Assembly: GCA_019695185.1 (NCBI GenBank) | Contig: JAIBAN010000013.1 | Coordinates: 45,193-109,192 of the forward strand | Direction of reading: 5' to 3' | Source of the DNA: Blastocatellia bacterium | Lineage (GTDB): Bacteria > Acidobacteriota > Blastocatellia > Chloracidobacteriales > Chloracidobacteriaceae | DNA: 64,000 nucleotides | Shown here: positions 1-8,360 of the stretch, in pieces | Position numbering within the stretch: position 1 is the first letter of the stretch | Layout of the letters: every line of letters begins with the position of its first letter | Notes under the pieces: model-generated | The model's input: the letters and a program-made list of their open reading frames with translations, nothing else | Told to the model about the DNA's origin: nothing | Databases searched by the model: none | Program-made: the position numbers and the translations under genes

Positions 1-1368
1 ATGGGAGAGTCTTCCGGGCAAAACCTTGAAAGTTTTCTGGATGAAATGGTGAAATCCGCCACCCCGGACGACCTCGCCACGTTGATTTACACGTCGGGCA
101 CGACCGGCGAACCCAAAGGGGTCATGCTGACCCATTCCAACATTGCCTCCAATATTATTGCCGCGAGCCTGCCGCTTTCCTGCGGCCCCGACGATTCGGC
201 CCTGTCCTATTTGCCGCTCTCGCATATTTTCGAGCGGACGGTCATGTACTTTTTCATCTATTCCGGCGTGACGGTGTATTACGCCGAAAGTGTGGATGCC
301 GTCCGGGCCAACCTGGTCGAAGTCAAACCGACGGTCATGACCAGCGTGCCGCGTGTCTTTGAAAAAATCCTGGATGCGGTCAAAACCAAGTTCAGCGAAC
401 CCGGCGGTTTCAAGACCAAACTGGCGTTTTGGGCGCTTGAAGTCGGGAAGGAATGCGCCAAACTGGCCAATGAAGGCATCAAACCCGGCCTTGGCCTCAG
501 TTTCAAAAAATCCATTGCGGAGGCCCTGGTGCTTTCCAAAGTGCGGGAAAATCTGGCTCCGCGCATCAAATTTTTTGCTTCGGGCGGGGCGGCGCTCTCT
601 TTTGACGTGGCACTTAGTTTCCATGCGTTCGGCTGGCCGATTTTGCAAGGCTATGGATTGACGGAAACCTCGCCGGTCATCGCCATGAATTCACCCAGTG
701 CCAACCGGTATGGCACGGTCGGGAAACCGGTGCAGGATTGCGAAGTCAAAATCGCCTCGGACGGGGAAATTCTGGCCAAAGGCCCCAACATTATGCGCGG
801 CTATTACAACCGCCCGGAAGCCACGGCTGAGGCCATCAAGGACGGCTGGTTCCACACCGGCGACATTGGCGAGTTTGACAAGGACGGCTTCCTCAAAATC
901 ACCGACCGCAAGAAAGACCTCTTCAAGACATCGGGCGGGAAATATATCGCGCCCCAGCCGATTGAAAACAAACTGGTGGCCTCACCTCTGATTTTGCAGG
1001 CCGTCATCATCGGCAATGAACGCAAGTTCCCGGCAGCGCTGATTGTTCCCAACAAGGATGCCATTCGGGCCGCCGCCCAAGCCAAAGGCGTGACGTTCAA
1101 ATCCGATGCCGAAATGCTCCGGGACAACCGTGTCATTGACATGGTTTTCGCCGAAGTCACAAAACTGACGCCAGACCTGGCCAGTTGGGAAAAAATCAAA
1201 CGGATTGGTTTGCTGGACCAGGAATTAACGCTCGAAGGAGGCGAATTGACCCCGACGTTGAAGGTCAAGCGCCGCGTCGTAGATCAAAAATACAAAAACA
1301 TCATTGAACGCATCTACGACGATAAATCCCCAGTTGAAACCCGTGGATTTTCCGTCCTCGGGGCCTGA
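1..1368 (+). CDS. long-chain acyl-CoA ligase (AMP-forming), 5' end outside window
   Basis: Activates fatty acids to acyl-CoA through an acyl-adenylate, feeding the beta-oxidation genes that follow. The AMP-binding P-loop (YTSGTTGEPKG) lies near residue 30, the GYGLTETSP adenylate motif near 217, and the C-terminal hinge with TGDIGEFDKDGFLKITDRKKD near 290-305. The LSYLPLSHIFER segment is typical of the long-chain (FAA1-type) branch. Family members are about 600 residues, so about 150 N-terminal residues probably lie upstream; the ATG at base 1 is probably internal. The stop at 1366-1368 is followed within 10 bases by a GAGAATT array. Position ahead of fadN suggests a shared catabolic role, though the array-filled gap could hold a separate fadN promoter. 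Confidence 0.9.
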   Translation: MGESSGQNLESFLDEMVKSATPDDLATLIYTSGTTGEPKGVMLTHSNIASNIIAASLPLSCGPDDSALSYLPLSHIFERTVMYFFIYSGVTVYYAESVDAVRANLVEVKPTVMTSVPRVFEKILDAVKTKFSEPGGFKTKLAFWALEVGKECAKLANEGIKPGLGLSFKKSIAEALVLSKVRENLAPRIKFFASGGAALSFDVALSFHAFGWPILQGYGLTETSPVIAMNSPSANRYGTVGKPVQDCEVKIASDGEILAKGPNIMRGYYNRPEATAEAIKDGWFHTGDIGEFDKDGFLKITDRKKDLFKTSGGKYIAPQPIENKLVASPLILQAVIIGNERKFPAALIVPNKDAIRAAAQAKGVTFKSDAEMLRDNRVIDMVFAEVTKLTPDLASWEKIKRIGLLDQELTLEGGELTPTLKVKRRVVDQKYKNIIERIYDDKSPVETRGFSVLGA

Positions 1369-1373
1369 TTCCA

Positions 1374-1507
1374 ATTGAGAATTAAGAATTGAGAATTGAG
1401 AATTCACAGACTGAACGTGGAATCCGGTTTCAGTGAACCCGACAAAACGTTTGGAACGGAATGGCCTCATTCTCAATTCTCAATTCTCAATTCTCAATTC
1501 TCAATTC
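1374..1507. repeat. GAGAATT heptamer dyad
   Basis: About four degenerate GAGAATT units (1374-1403) face about five inverted AATTCTC units (1471-1507) across a 67-bp core. The left array starts just after the ligase stop and reads TGA in every frame on the + strand. The right array ends just before the fadN ribosome-binding site and is open in all frames, which falsely extends the fadN reading frame upstream. Confidence 0.85.
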
Positions 1508-1524
1508 ACAAAGGAATTTTCCGT

Positions 1525-3930
1525 ATGACTCGAAAGCTGGAAAAAGCCGCCGTATTGGGTGCGGGCATCATGGGGGCACAAATTGCCGCCCAACTGGCCA
1601 ACGCCGGGTACAGCGTGACGTTGCTTGACATCGTGCCGCCAAGCCTGTCCCCGGAGGAAGAAGCCAAAGGGGTTTCCTTAAGCGACCCGAAAATCCGCAA
1701 CCGGTTTGCCGCCGGCGCGGTTGAAAAAATGCACAAAATGAAGCCTGCGCCATACTTTACCGGTGCCAGTGCCGGGCTCATCCGGGTGGGGAACTTTGAA
1801 GACAATCTGGACTGGCTCAAGGATGCCGACTGGATTGTCGAGGCGATTGTCGAACGGCTTGACCTCAAAAAGGCGCTCTATGAAAAAATCGAGCCGTTCC
1901 GCAAACCGGGCAGTCTGATTACTTCCAACACGTCGGGAATTCCGATTGCCTCGCTTTCCGAAGGTCGTTCCGAGGATTTTCGCCGGAACTTTGTGGGGAC
2001 GCACTTTTTCAATCCGCCGCGCTATATGCACTTGGTGGAAATCATCCGCACCCCGGACACCGACCCCGAAGCCGCCTGCTTTGCCGCCGGTTTGTGCGAC
2101 AAGGTGATGGGCAAAGGGCTGGTCTATGCGAATGACAAGCCGAATTTCATTGCCAACCGGATTGGGATTTACGGTATTCTGCACACCATCAAGGTGATGA
2201 CCGAAGGCGGATACTCGATTACGGAAATTGACAAAATCACCGGTCCGGCAATCGGACGGCCCAAGAGCGCAACCTTTCGCACGGCGGACTTGGCCGGGCT
2301 TGACACGACCATGCTGGTGGCCGGCAACGTCTATGACAATGCGCCGGACGACGAATGCCGGTCCACCTTTGTCGTGCCGGATTTCTTCCGCGAAATGGTT
2401 GAGCGCAAATGGCTGGGTGATAAGACCGGACAAGGTTTCTACAAAAAGATTCAGTCCGAAAAGGGCCGCGAAATTCTGGCGCTCAACTACAAAACGATGG
2501 AGTATGAGCCACAACCGAAGGTCAGTTTCCCGGCGCTTGAAACCGCCAAAACCATCAATGATTTGGGTGAACGGTTGCGGACGCTGGTGTATGGCAAGGA
2601 CCGGGTGGGCGAATTCCTCTGGCCGGTCGTGAGCGATACGCTGCTCTACACCGTGCGGCGGATTCCCGAAGTCGCGGACGACCCCGTGCAGATTGACAAG
2701 GCCATGCGCTGGGGCTTCAACTGGGAATTGGGACCGTTTGAAATGTGGGATGCCCTCGGCGTCGAGAAGTCCGTCAAACGGATGGAAGCCGAAGGGAAGG
2801 AAATCCCGCAACTGGTGGCCGACCTGCTCAGTTCCGGGAAGAAGAGTTGGTACGAATCAAGCGCCGGAAAGACCTCCGTCTTTATGCCGGCGGCGAAACA
2901 GCACCAGGAAATTCCCGATTCACCCGGCGTGATTATCCTCAAAGACCTCAAGGACCGCGAAAAAGTCATCAAAAAGAACGGCGGGGCAACGCTGATTGAT
3001 ATTGGTGACGGTGTGGCCTGTCTGGAATTCCATTCCAAAATGAACACCATCGGAGCCGATACGGTTTCCATGATGCAGGCCGCAGTCAAAGAGACTGCCG
3101 CCAATTTCCAAGGCTTGGTGGTGAGCAATCAGGGTGACAACTTCTGCGCCGGAGCCAACCTCATGATGGTGCTCCTGGCTGTGGCGGAAGGGGAATGGGA
3201 CGACCTCAACCTGATGATTCGCTCCTTCCAGAACGCCTGTATGAATCTGCGTTACTCCGACAAACCGGTGGTGGTGGCTCCGTTTGGGTTGACTCTCGGC
3301 GGCGGTTGCGAAATCACCCTGCACGGCGACAAAGCCCGCCCGGCAGCGGAAACCTACATTGGCCTTGTCGAAGTCGGCGTGGGCTTGCTTCCTGCCGGCG
3401 GCGGAACCAAGGAAATGCTGTTGCGGGCGGCAGACCGGGCCAAACATTCGGATGCCGATGTGTTCCCCTTCATCAAGGATGCGTTCTTCAACATTGCCAC
3501 GGCCAAGGTGGCAACCAGCGCTGCTGAAGGAAGAACCCTCGGTTACCTGCGCCAGACCGATGTCATCACCATGAACAAAGACCGCCTGATTGCCGATGCC
3601 AAGCAGACCGTGCTGGCCCTAGCCCTGGAAGGTTATCGCAAGCCGACTCCGCGCACCGACATTCCGGCGCTCGGGGAATCGGCTTTGGCCGCGCTCAAAC
3701 TCGGCGCGCACATGATGATGCGCGGCGGATATGCCAGCGAGCACGACATCAAAATTGCCGGAAAAGTCGCCAAAGTGCTGACTGGCGGTGATTTGAACCA
3801 CCCAACGCTGGTTTCCGAAGAGTACCTGCTCGACCTTGAACGCGAAGGGTTCCTGAGTCTGCTGGGCGAACGCAAAACCCAGGAGCGCATTCAAAGCCTG
3901 CTCAAAACTGGAAAACCGGTCAGAAACTAG
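1525..3930 (+). CDS. fadN: 3-hydroxyacyl-CoA dehydrogenase / enoyl-CoA hydratase (FadN type)
   Basis: Bifunctional beta-oxidation enzyme of 801 residues: it hydrates trans-2-enoyl-CoA and oxidises the 3-hydroxyacyl-CoA with NAD+. The NAD-binding GAGIMGAQIA motif is at residues 11-20, followed by the dehydrogenase C-terminal domain (THFFNPPRYMHLVEI near 157). The crotonase domain is C-terminal (NFCAGANL near 540, LGGGCEI near 590). Dehydrogenase first and hydratase last is the order of Bacillus FadN, the reverse of E. coli FadB/FadJ. The start ATG at 1525 has AAGGAA 8 bases upstream; the longer frame back to 1396 only translates repeat DNA. FadA and FadE homologues follow, as in the Bacillus fadNAE operon. 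Confidence 0.92.
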   Translation: MTRKLEKAAVLGAGIMGAQIAAQLANAGYSVTLLDIVPPSLSPEEEAKGVSLSDPKIRNRFAAGAVEKMHKMKPAPYFTGASAGLIRVGNFEDNLDWLKDADWIVEAIVERLDLKKALYEKIEPFRKPGSLITSNTSGIPIASLSEGRSEDFRRNFVGTHFFNPPRYMHLVEIIRTPDTDPEAACFAAGLCDKVMGKGLVYANDKPNFIANRIGIYGILHTIKVMTEGGYSITEIDKITGPAIGRPKSATFRTADLAGLDTTMLVAGNVYDNAPDDECRSTFVVPDFFREMVERKWLGDKTGQGFYKKIQSEKGREILALNYKTMEYEPQPKVSFPALETAKTINDLGERLRTLVYGKDRVGEFLWPVVSDTLLYTVRRIPEVADDPVQIDKAMRWGFNWELGPFEMWDALGVEKSVKRMEAEGKEIPQLVADLLSSGKKSWYESSAGKTSVFMPAAKQHQEIPDSPGVIILKDLKDREKVIKKNGGATLIDIGDGVACLEFHSKMNTIGADTVSMMQAAVKETAANFQGLVVSNQGDNFCAGANLMMVLLAVAEGEWDDLNLMIRSFQNACMNLRYSDKPVVVAPFGLTLGGGCEITLHGDKARPAAETYIGLVEVGVGLLPAGGGTKEMLLRAADRAKHSDADVFPFIKDAFFNIATAKVATSAAEGRTLGYLRQTDVITMNKDRLIADAKQTVLALALEGYRKPTPRTDIPALGESALAALKLGAHMMMRGGYASEHDIKIAGKVAKVLTGGDLNHPTLVSEEYLLDLEREGFLSLLGERKTQERIQSLLKTGKPVRN

Positions 3931-4081
3931 AAGGACTGAGGACTTCTTGAGGACTGAGGACTGAGGACTGAGGACTGAGCAAAAACAAAAAACTGGTAAC
4001 AGCTAAAATAACCTTGACATAACAAGTCTCTGTTATTTGCCCTTTATCAAGTGGTTTTCTCAGTCCTCAGCTCTCAGTCCT
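3931..4081. repeat. GGACTGA heptamer dyad
   Basis: GGACTGA units (3932-3979, four perfect in a row at the right end) face inverted TCAGTCC units (4059-4081) across an 80-bp A/T-rich core. The array begins immediately after the fadN stop, with the stop-containing strand on the coding strand. The core contains TTGACA and a short palindrome, annotated separately. Confidence 0.85.
4014..4036 (+). promoter_or_regulatory. possible -35 box with overlapping palindrome before fadA
   Basis: TTGACA at 4014-4019 overlaps by one base an inverted repeat with 6-bp arms (ATAACA and TGTTAT, 4019-4036). No convincing -10 box stands at 16-18 bp, so promoter activity is unproven. It lies within the repeat core, about 85 bases before fadA. 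It could be an operator or merely a feature of the mobile core. Confidence 0.25.
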
Positions 4082-4119
4082 AAAAAAAGAAAGCCCTCAG
4101 TTCTGCTGAAGGAGATGAT

Positions 4120-5301
4120 ATGAAAGAAGCAGTGATTGTATCCGCCGTTCGAACGGCGGTTGGTAAAGCCGGAAAAGGCACCTTGGCATATACGCGACCG
4201 GATGATTTTGGAGCGGTGGCCATGAAGGCGGCGATTGAACGCGCTCCGGGATTGGATGCGAAGGAAATCGAAGATGTGGTTATCGGTTGTGCCATGCCCG
4301 AAGCCGAGCAGGGAATGAATTTGGCCCGGATTGCCTCGTTGCGGGCGGGGCTGCCCATCACAACCAGTGCCGTCACCATCAACCGGTTTTGTTCTTCAGG
4401 GTTGCAGGCGGTGGCTTATGCTGCCGAGCGAGTCATGTGCGGGGCCTCGGAGGTGATGCTGGCCGGCGGAATTGAAAGCATGTCCTTGATTCCAATGGGC
4501 GGCCATAAAATCACACCGAACCCATGGCTGGTGGATAACTATCCCGATGCCTATCTGGGAATGGGACTAGTCGCTGAACGGCTGGCCAAAACGTATGAGA
4601 TTTCCCGCGCCCAGCAGGACGAATTTTCTTATCAAAGCCACCAGAAAGCCGTAAAAGCCATTGCCGAAGGCCGGTTCAAGGATGAAATCGTGCCGGTCCC
4701 GGTGCAGGTGACCAGCCTCAACGCCAAAGGCAAAAAAGAAGTCAAGGAAATTCTCTTTGACACGGATGAGGGGCCGCGTGCCGATACTTCACTGGCGGCC
4801 TTGGGCAAACTGAAACCGGCGTTCCATGTGGCTGGATCCGTCACAGCCGGAAATTCATCACAGACCAGCGACGGTGCGGCAGCCGTGATTGTCATGGCGG
4901 CAGACAAAGCCAAGGCATTGGGATTAACACCGTTGGCCCGGTTTGTCGGCTATGCGGTAGCGGGGGTGCCGCCCGAAGACATGGGCATTGGTCCGGTGGA
5001 GGCGATTCCGAAGGTGCTCAAACAGACGGGCCTCACGTTGGACGACATCAAGGTTTTTGAACTCAACGAAGCCTTTGCCTCCCAGGCGCTTTCCGTCATG
5101 AAAGTGCTGGGGCTTGACCCGGAACGGGTCAATGTCAACGGTGGGGCGATTGCCCTGGGCCATCCCCTCGGTTGCACCGGGGCCAAACTGACGGCTTCCA
5201 TCATCAATGAGGTCAAACGGCGTGGCGGTGGTTACGGAATGGTGACCATGTGCGTTGGTGGCGGCATGGGCGCGGCCGGGATTTTCGAAGTCTACGCCTG
5301 A
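4120..5301 (+). CDS. fadA: acetyl-CoA acyltransferase (3-ketoacyl-CoA thiolase)
   Basis: Thiolase of 393 residues, the usual family length. It cleaves 3-ketoacyl-CoA with CoA to give acetyl-CoA and a shortened acyl-CoA, completing each beta-oxidation turn with FadN. The nucleophile is Cys91 in [10 protein letters not shown]. The [18 protein letters not shown] motif (active-site His near 348) and the [10 protein letters not shown] motif with the second catalytic Cys near 380 are intact. AAGGAG stands 5-10 bases before the ATG. It lies 189 bases after fadN, separated by a repeat dyad, so it may be cotranscribed or have its own promoter. Confidence 0.95.
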   Translation: MKEAVIVSAVRTAVGKAGKGTLAYTRPDDFGAVAMKAAIERAPGLDAKEIEDVVIGCAMPEAEQGMNLARIASLRAGLPITTSAVTINRFCSSGLQAVAYAAERVMCGASEVMLAGGIESMSLIPMGGHKITPNPWLVDNYPDAYLGMGLVAERLAKTYEISRAQQDEFSYQSHQKAVKAIAEGRFKDEIVPVPVQVTSLNAKGKKEVKEILFDTDEGPRADTSLAALGKLKPAFHVAGSVTAGNSSQTSDGAAAVIVMAADKAKALGLTPLARFVGYAVAGVPPEDMGIGPVEAIPKVLKQTGLTLDDIKVFELNEAFASQALSVMKVLGLDPERVNVNGGAIALGHPLGCTGAKLTASIINEVKRRGGGYGMVTMCVGGGMGAAGIFEVYA

Positions 5302-5302
5302 A

Positions 5303-5432
5303 GAAAAATTGAGAATGACGAATTAAGAATTGAGAATTTCTTTCCAGAGTTTTAATTTTGGAGTATCAATCCAGAACAAGTGGTTTCCAAAAAGGCTTCG
5401 CTTCTCAATTCTTAATTCGAATTTCCCAATTC
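5303..5432. repeat. degenerate GAGAATT dyad
   Basis: Degenerate GAGAATT-like units (5305-5338) and inverted AATTCTC-like units (5402-5432) flank a core of about 62 bp between fadA and the next gene. These copies are more diverged than those at 1374-1507, suggesting an older element. Confidence 0.65.
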
Positions 5433-5452
5433 CCCTCTGGAGGTCTTCCTTC

Positions 5453-6112
5453 ATGTCCCGTTCCTTTCCCGCAATTCGTTTGACCCTGGTTACTCTCCTG
5501 CTTCTGACGTTTTGCTTGGCGTCAACTTCATCCACCTGGGCCAGACAGCCGCAGGAGGAAAAAAGCGCCAAAGCGAAAAAAGAAGAAAAAAGCAAATCCG
5601 CCCAGCCGGTGGAATATGTCAGCCCCGATGCCGGGGTAAAATTCGTCAAACCCAGCCCCGATTGGGAAGTGATTTCACCTCCCAGCAGCATCTTCCAATC
5701 TCTTGTCTGCATTCCTCCTTCCGGGGAGCAAGTTGACCGTTTCACGCAGCGGTTTGTGGTGTTGGTTTATCCGGGCAGTGCGATTGTCGGCGGGATGGAA
5801 TTTCGCCGCCAGCAATTGAACAATGTGACTTCGGGAAAGAAGCTGGTTCCCTATACCGTCCATCAAAACCGGTTTGAAAAAGCCAAACTGGCGGGTAAGG
5901 ATGCCGACTTGTTTGAGTACGAATTTGAACTGCCTCCGCCGGATGTGTCCATGCGGACGCTCGAATACGGTTTGTATTACCAAGGGAATTTTTATGTGGT
6001 GCAGGCCACTGCGCCCATCAGCGATTGGGAAAATCCTGAAATTGCCGGGATGTTTGAACGGACGTTCAAAAGCTTTGGATTTGTGCGCCTAGCTCCGAAT
6101 AATTCGCGCTAA
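5453..6112 (+). CDS. secreted protein of unknown function inside the fad cluster
   Basis: 219 residues. A clear signal peptide (basic start, hydrophobic core LTLVTLLLLTFCLAS, cleavage near Ala30) is followed by a Lys/Glu/Ser-rich linker (about 35-50) and a globular domain with the shape of PsbP/DcrB-like lipid-associated folds. That resemblance is only an impression from residue pattern. The ATG at 5453 is chosen because GGAGG precedes it and the signal peptide starts there; the longer frame upstream is repeat-derived. Lying between fadA and fadE, it may act in fatty-acid uptake or the envelope, but nothing in the sequence proves this. Confidence 0.7.
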   Translation: MSRSFPAIRLTLVTLLLLTFCLASTSSTWARQPQEEKSAKAKKEEKSKSAQPVEYVSPDAGVKFVKPSPDWEVISPPSSIFQSLVCIPPSGEQVDRFTQRFVVLVYPGSAIVGGMEFRRQQLNNVTSGKKLVPYTVHQNRFEKAKLAGKDADLFEYEFELPPPDVSMRTLEYGLYYQGNFYVVQATAPISDWENPEIAGMFERTFKSFGFVRLAPNNSR

Positions 6113-6213
6113 GCAGTGAAGCCGAATCAGCCAAGCCAGACTCTTCCAAAGATTCTCAGGAGTTTTTGTGAAAATTTGGAAGAGGAGGCTTGACTTTTTT
6201 TGGTTTTTCGTTC

Positions 6214-6231
6214 TGAATGAGTATTCATTCA
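6214..6231. promoter_or_regulatory. FadR-type operator palindrome before fadE
   Basis: TGAATGAGTATTCATTCA consists of perfect 7-bp arms around GTAT. It closely matches the FadR box known from Bacillus, bound by a TetR-family repressor released by long-chain acyl-CoA. A possible -35 (TTGACT, 6190-6195) stands 18 bases upstream, so a bound repressor would cover the -10 position. The fadE ATG is 85 bases downstream. No fadR gene is in the window. Confidence 0.75.
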
Positions 6232-6315
6232 CCGCTTTCTTTCACCAGGCACTCATATCCGTTTTCATCATACTCATCTGCTTGGACAGAAGGTCGAAAA
6301 GAAAGGAAGTTCCGT

Positions 6316-8121
6316 ATGTCAACGCCAGTGTTAGCCGTTTCCGAAAAAAAATACATAAAGGGAGGTTCGTTTTTGCTTGAAAACGCCTCTCCGAATGACG
6401 TGTTCACTCCTGAAGACTTTACCGAGGAACATCGCATGATTCAGCAGACGATCCGTGATTTCGTCTGGGAAGAAGTCATGCCGCTGCTCCCTCAACTTGA
6501 ACAACAATGCAAAAACTCAAACTTTGACGTGACCGTGAGCCTCCTGCACAAGGCTGCCGAACTGGGGATTTTGGCGGCTGACATTCCGGCCAAATACGAA
6601 GGTGGGGAAATGTGCAAGGTGTCGGGCATGATTGGGGCAGAAGAAGTTTCCGTGACCGGCGGTTTCTCAGTCTCGTTGGGCGGACATATTGGAATCGGCA
6701 CTTGGCCGATTACCTATTTCGGCACGCCTGAGCAGAAAGCCAAATACCTGCCCTTGTTGGGGCAAGGGAAACTGCTGGCGGCCTATGCCTTGTCGGAACC
6801 GGGCAGCGGTTCTGACGCTCTGGGCGCGCGCACCAAAGCGGTTCTCAGCGAAGACGGCCAGCATTACATCCTCAACGGCACCAAAATGTGGATTACCAAT
6901 GCCGGTTTTGCTGACATCTTTATTGTGTTCTGCAAGATAGACGGCGACAAGTTTTCAGCCTTTATCGTGCATCGGGACAGCGAAGGGCTGCACACGGGCA
7001 AGGAAGAAGACAAAATCGGGATTCACAGTTCCTCGACCCGTCAGTTGATATTGGAAAACGTCAAAGTTCCGGCGGAAAACCTGCTGGGCGAAATCGGCAA
7101 AGGCCACCTGATTGCCTTCGGTTGTCTCAACTTTGGCCGCTTGAAGTTGGGTGGCAGCGTCGTTGGCGCAGCCAAACAGGTGCTCAAGCATTGCGCCCAA
7201 TACAGCCAGGAACGCAAACAGTTTGACAAACCGTTGTGCTCGTTTGGTGCCATCAAACACAAAATGGGCGAGATGGTGGCGCGGATTTACGCTTCGGAAA
7301 GCATGGCCTATCGCGCTGCCGGCCTGACCGATTCGATTCTGTCGGGTGTCGAGGCAGACGACTCGGCGACGATTCTCAAAGGCGTCGAGGAATACGCGAT
7401 TGAATGCTCGATTATGAAAGTCTACGGCAGCGAAATGCTTGATTATGTCGTGGACGAAGGCGTGCAGATTTACGGTGGTTACGGTTATTCGGAAGAATAT
7501 CCGGTGGCCCGGCACTATCGTGATTCGCGCATCAACCGGATTTTCGAAGGCACCAACGAAATCAACCGCCTGCTCGTACCGGGGATGCTCCTCAAGCGCG
7601 CCATGAAGGGCGAACTGCCGCTCCTGCCAGCCGTCAAAAAACTGATGGACGAAGTGCTGGAACTGCCGACCTTCGAAGAACCCGTCGAGGGACTCCTGGC
7701 TGCGGAGCAGAAACTGCTCGAAAACGCCAAGAAAATCGGCCTCTTTATCGCTGGTGTCGCCGTTCAGAAATACATGAACAAGATTGCCGACGAACAGGAA
7801 GTCATGATGGCCATGAGCGACATCACCATGGACATCTTTGCCATGGAAAGCTCGCTGCTGCGCACCCTCAAACGGGTGGCAAAGGACGGCGAAGCCAAGA
7901 GCCAGACGATGATTGACGCCACCCAGGTGTTTATCAACGATGCGTTTGGCCGGGTTGAAATGACTGCCCGCCGCATTCTGCCGCGTTTGGCTGAAGGCGA
8001 CACGCTTCGGATGTATCTGGCCACGCTCAAACGCTTTGCCAAGCAAACGCCGGTGGACACAGTGGAACTCCGGCAACGGCTGGCCAACCGGGTGACGGAA
8101 GTTGGCGGTTATCCCATCTAA
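6316..8121 (+). CDS. fadE: acyl-CoA dehydrogenase (FadE type)
   Basis: FAD-dependent enzyme of 601 residues that introduces the trans-2 double bond in acyl-CoA, the first beta-oxidation step. The N-terminal KGGSFLLE stretch is characteristic of the Bacillus FadE branch. The substrate/flavin segment YALSEPGSGSDA is near 160 and the RINRIFEGTNEINRLL motif, carrying the catalytic Glu, near 410. The C-terminal extension (about 460-600) is typical of this longer branch. The ATG at 6316 follows AAAGGAAG. An upstream in-frame ATG at 6217 lies inside the FadR-type operator and is rejected as a start. Expression is probably controlled by that operator. Confidence 0.93.
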   Translation: MSTPVLAVSEKKYIKGGSFLLENASPNDVFTPEDFTEEHRMIQQTIRDFVWEEVMPLLPQLEQQCKNSNFDVTVSLLHKAAELGILAADIPAKYEGGEMCKVSGMIGAEEVSVTGGFSVSLGGHIGIGTWPITYFGTPEQKAKYLPLLGQGKLLAAYALSEPGSGSDALGARTKAVLSEDGQHYILNGTKMWITNAGFADIFIVFCKIDGDKFSAFIVHRDSEGLHTGKEEDKIGIHSSSTRQLILENVKVPAENLLGEIGKGHLIAFGCLNFGRLKLGGSVVGAAKQVLKHCAQYSQERKQFDKPLCSFGAIKHKMGEMVARIYASESMAYRAAGLTDSILSGVEADDSATILKGVEEYAIECSIMKVYGSEMLDYVVDEGVQIYGGYGYSEEYPVARHYRDSRINRIFEGTNEINRLLVPGMLLKRAMKGELPLLPAVKKLMDEVLELPTFEEPVEGLLAAEQKLLENAKKIGLFIAGVAVQKYMNKIADEQEVMMAMSDITMDIFAMESSLLRTLKRVAKDGEAKSQTMIDATQVFINDAFGRVEMTARRILPRLAEGDTLRMYLATLKRFAKQTPVDTVELRQRLANRVTEVGGYPI

Positions 8122-8128
8122 TATTGAA

Positions 8129-8181
8129 GGCTGAGGACTGAGGACAAAATCAGGACTGAGGACTGAGGACTGAGGACTGAG
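8129..8181. repeat. GGACTGA heptamer array (unpaired)
   Basis: Two short runs of GGACTGA units separated by CAAAATCA, just after the fadE stop, in the stop-containing orientation on the coding strand. No inverted partner lies close by; the next inverted array is at 10602-10633, beyond the YVTN gene. Confidence 0.8.
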
Positions 8182-8214
8182 AATCAGTTCCGGCAGCTTC
8201 AAAAAGAAACAAGG

Positions 8215-8250
8215 CGCGGGAACCTGGAAACGGGTTTCCGCGTCTTTGCA
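8215..8250 (+). terminator. possible rho-independent terminator after fadE
   Basis: A 10-bp stem (8215-8224 with 8233-8242, one G-U pair) with an 8-base loop, followed by a weak, interrupted T-rich run. Placed 95 bases past fadE. Confidence 0.4.
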
Positions 8251-8360
8251 TTTTCAGGGTCGGTTTGACACCCTGCGTCGAAGGAATTCACGCGTAGGAA
8301 CGCAACCACCAGTTTTTCCCAAAAACATTCTCAGAAAAATCTGCCAGTTCAGGAATCTTT

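Noticed and set aside
1396..1524. Upstream extension of the fadN frame
   Set aside because: Translates AATTCTC repeats; the true start at 1525 has a ribosome site and begins the Rossmann fold.
6217..6315. Earlier ATG for fadE
   Set aside because: Falls inside the FadR-type operator and lacks a ribosome site; 6316 has AAAGGAAG.
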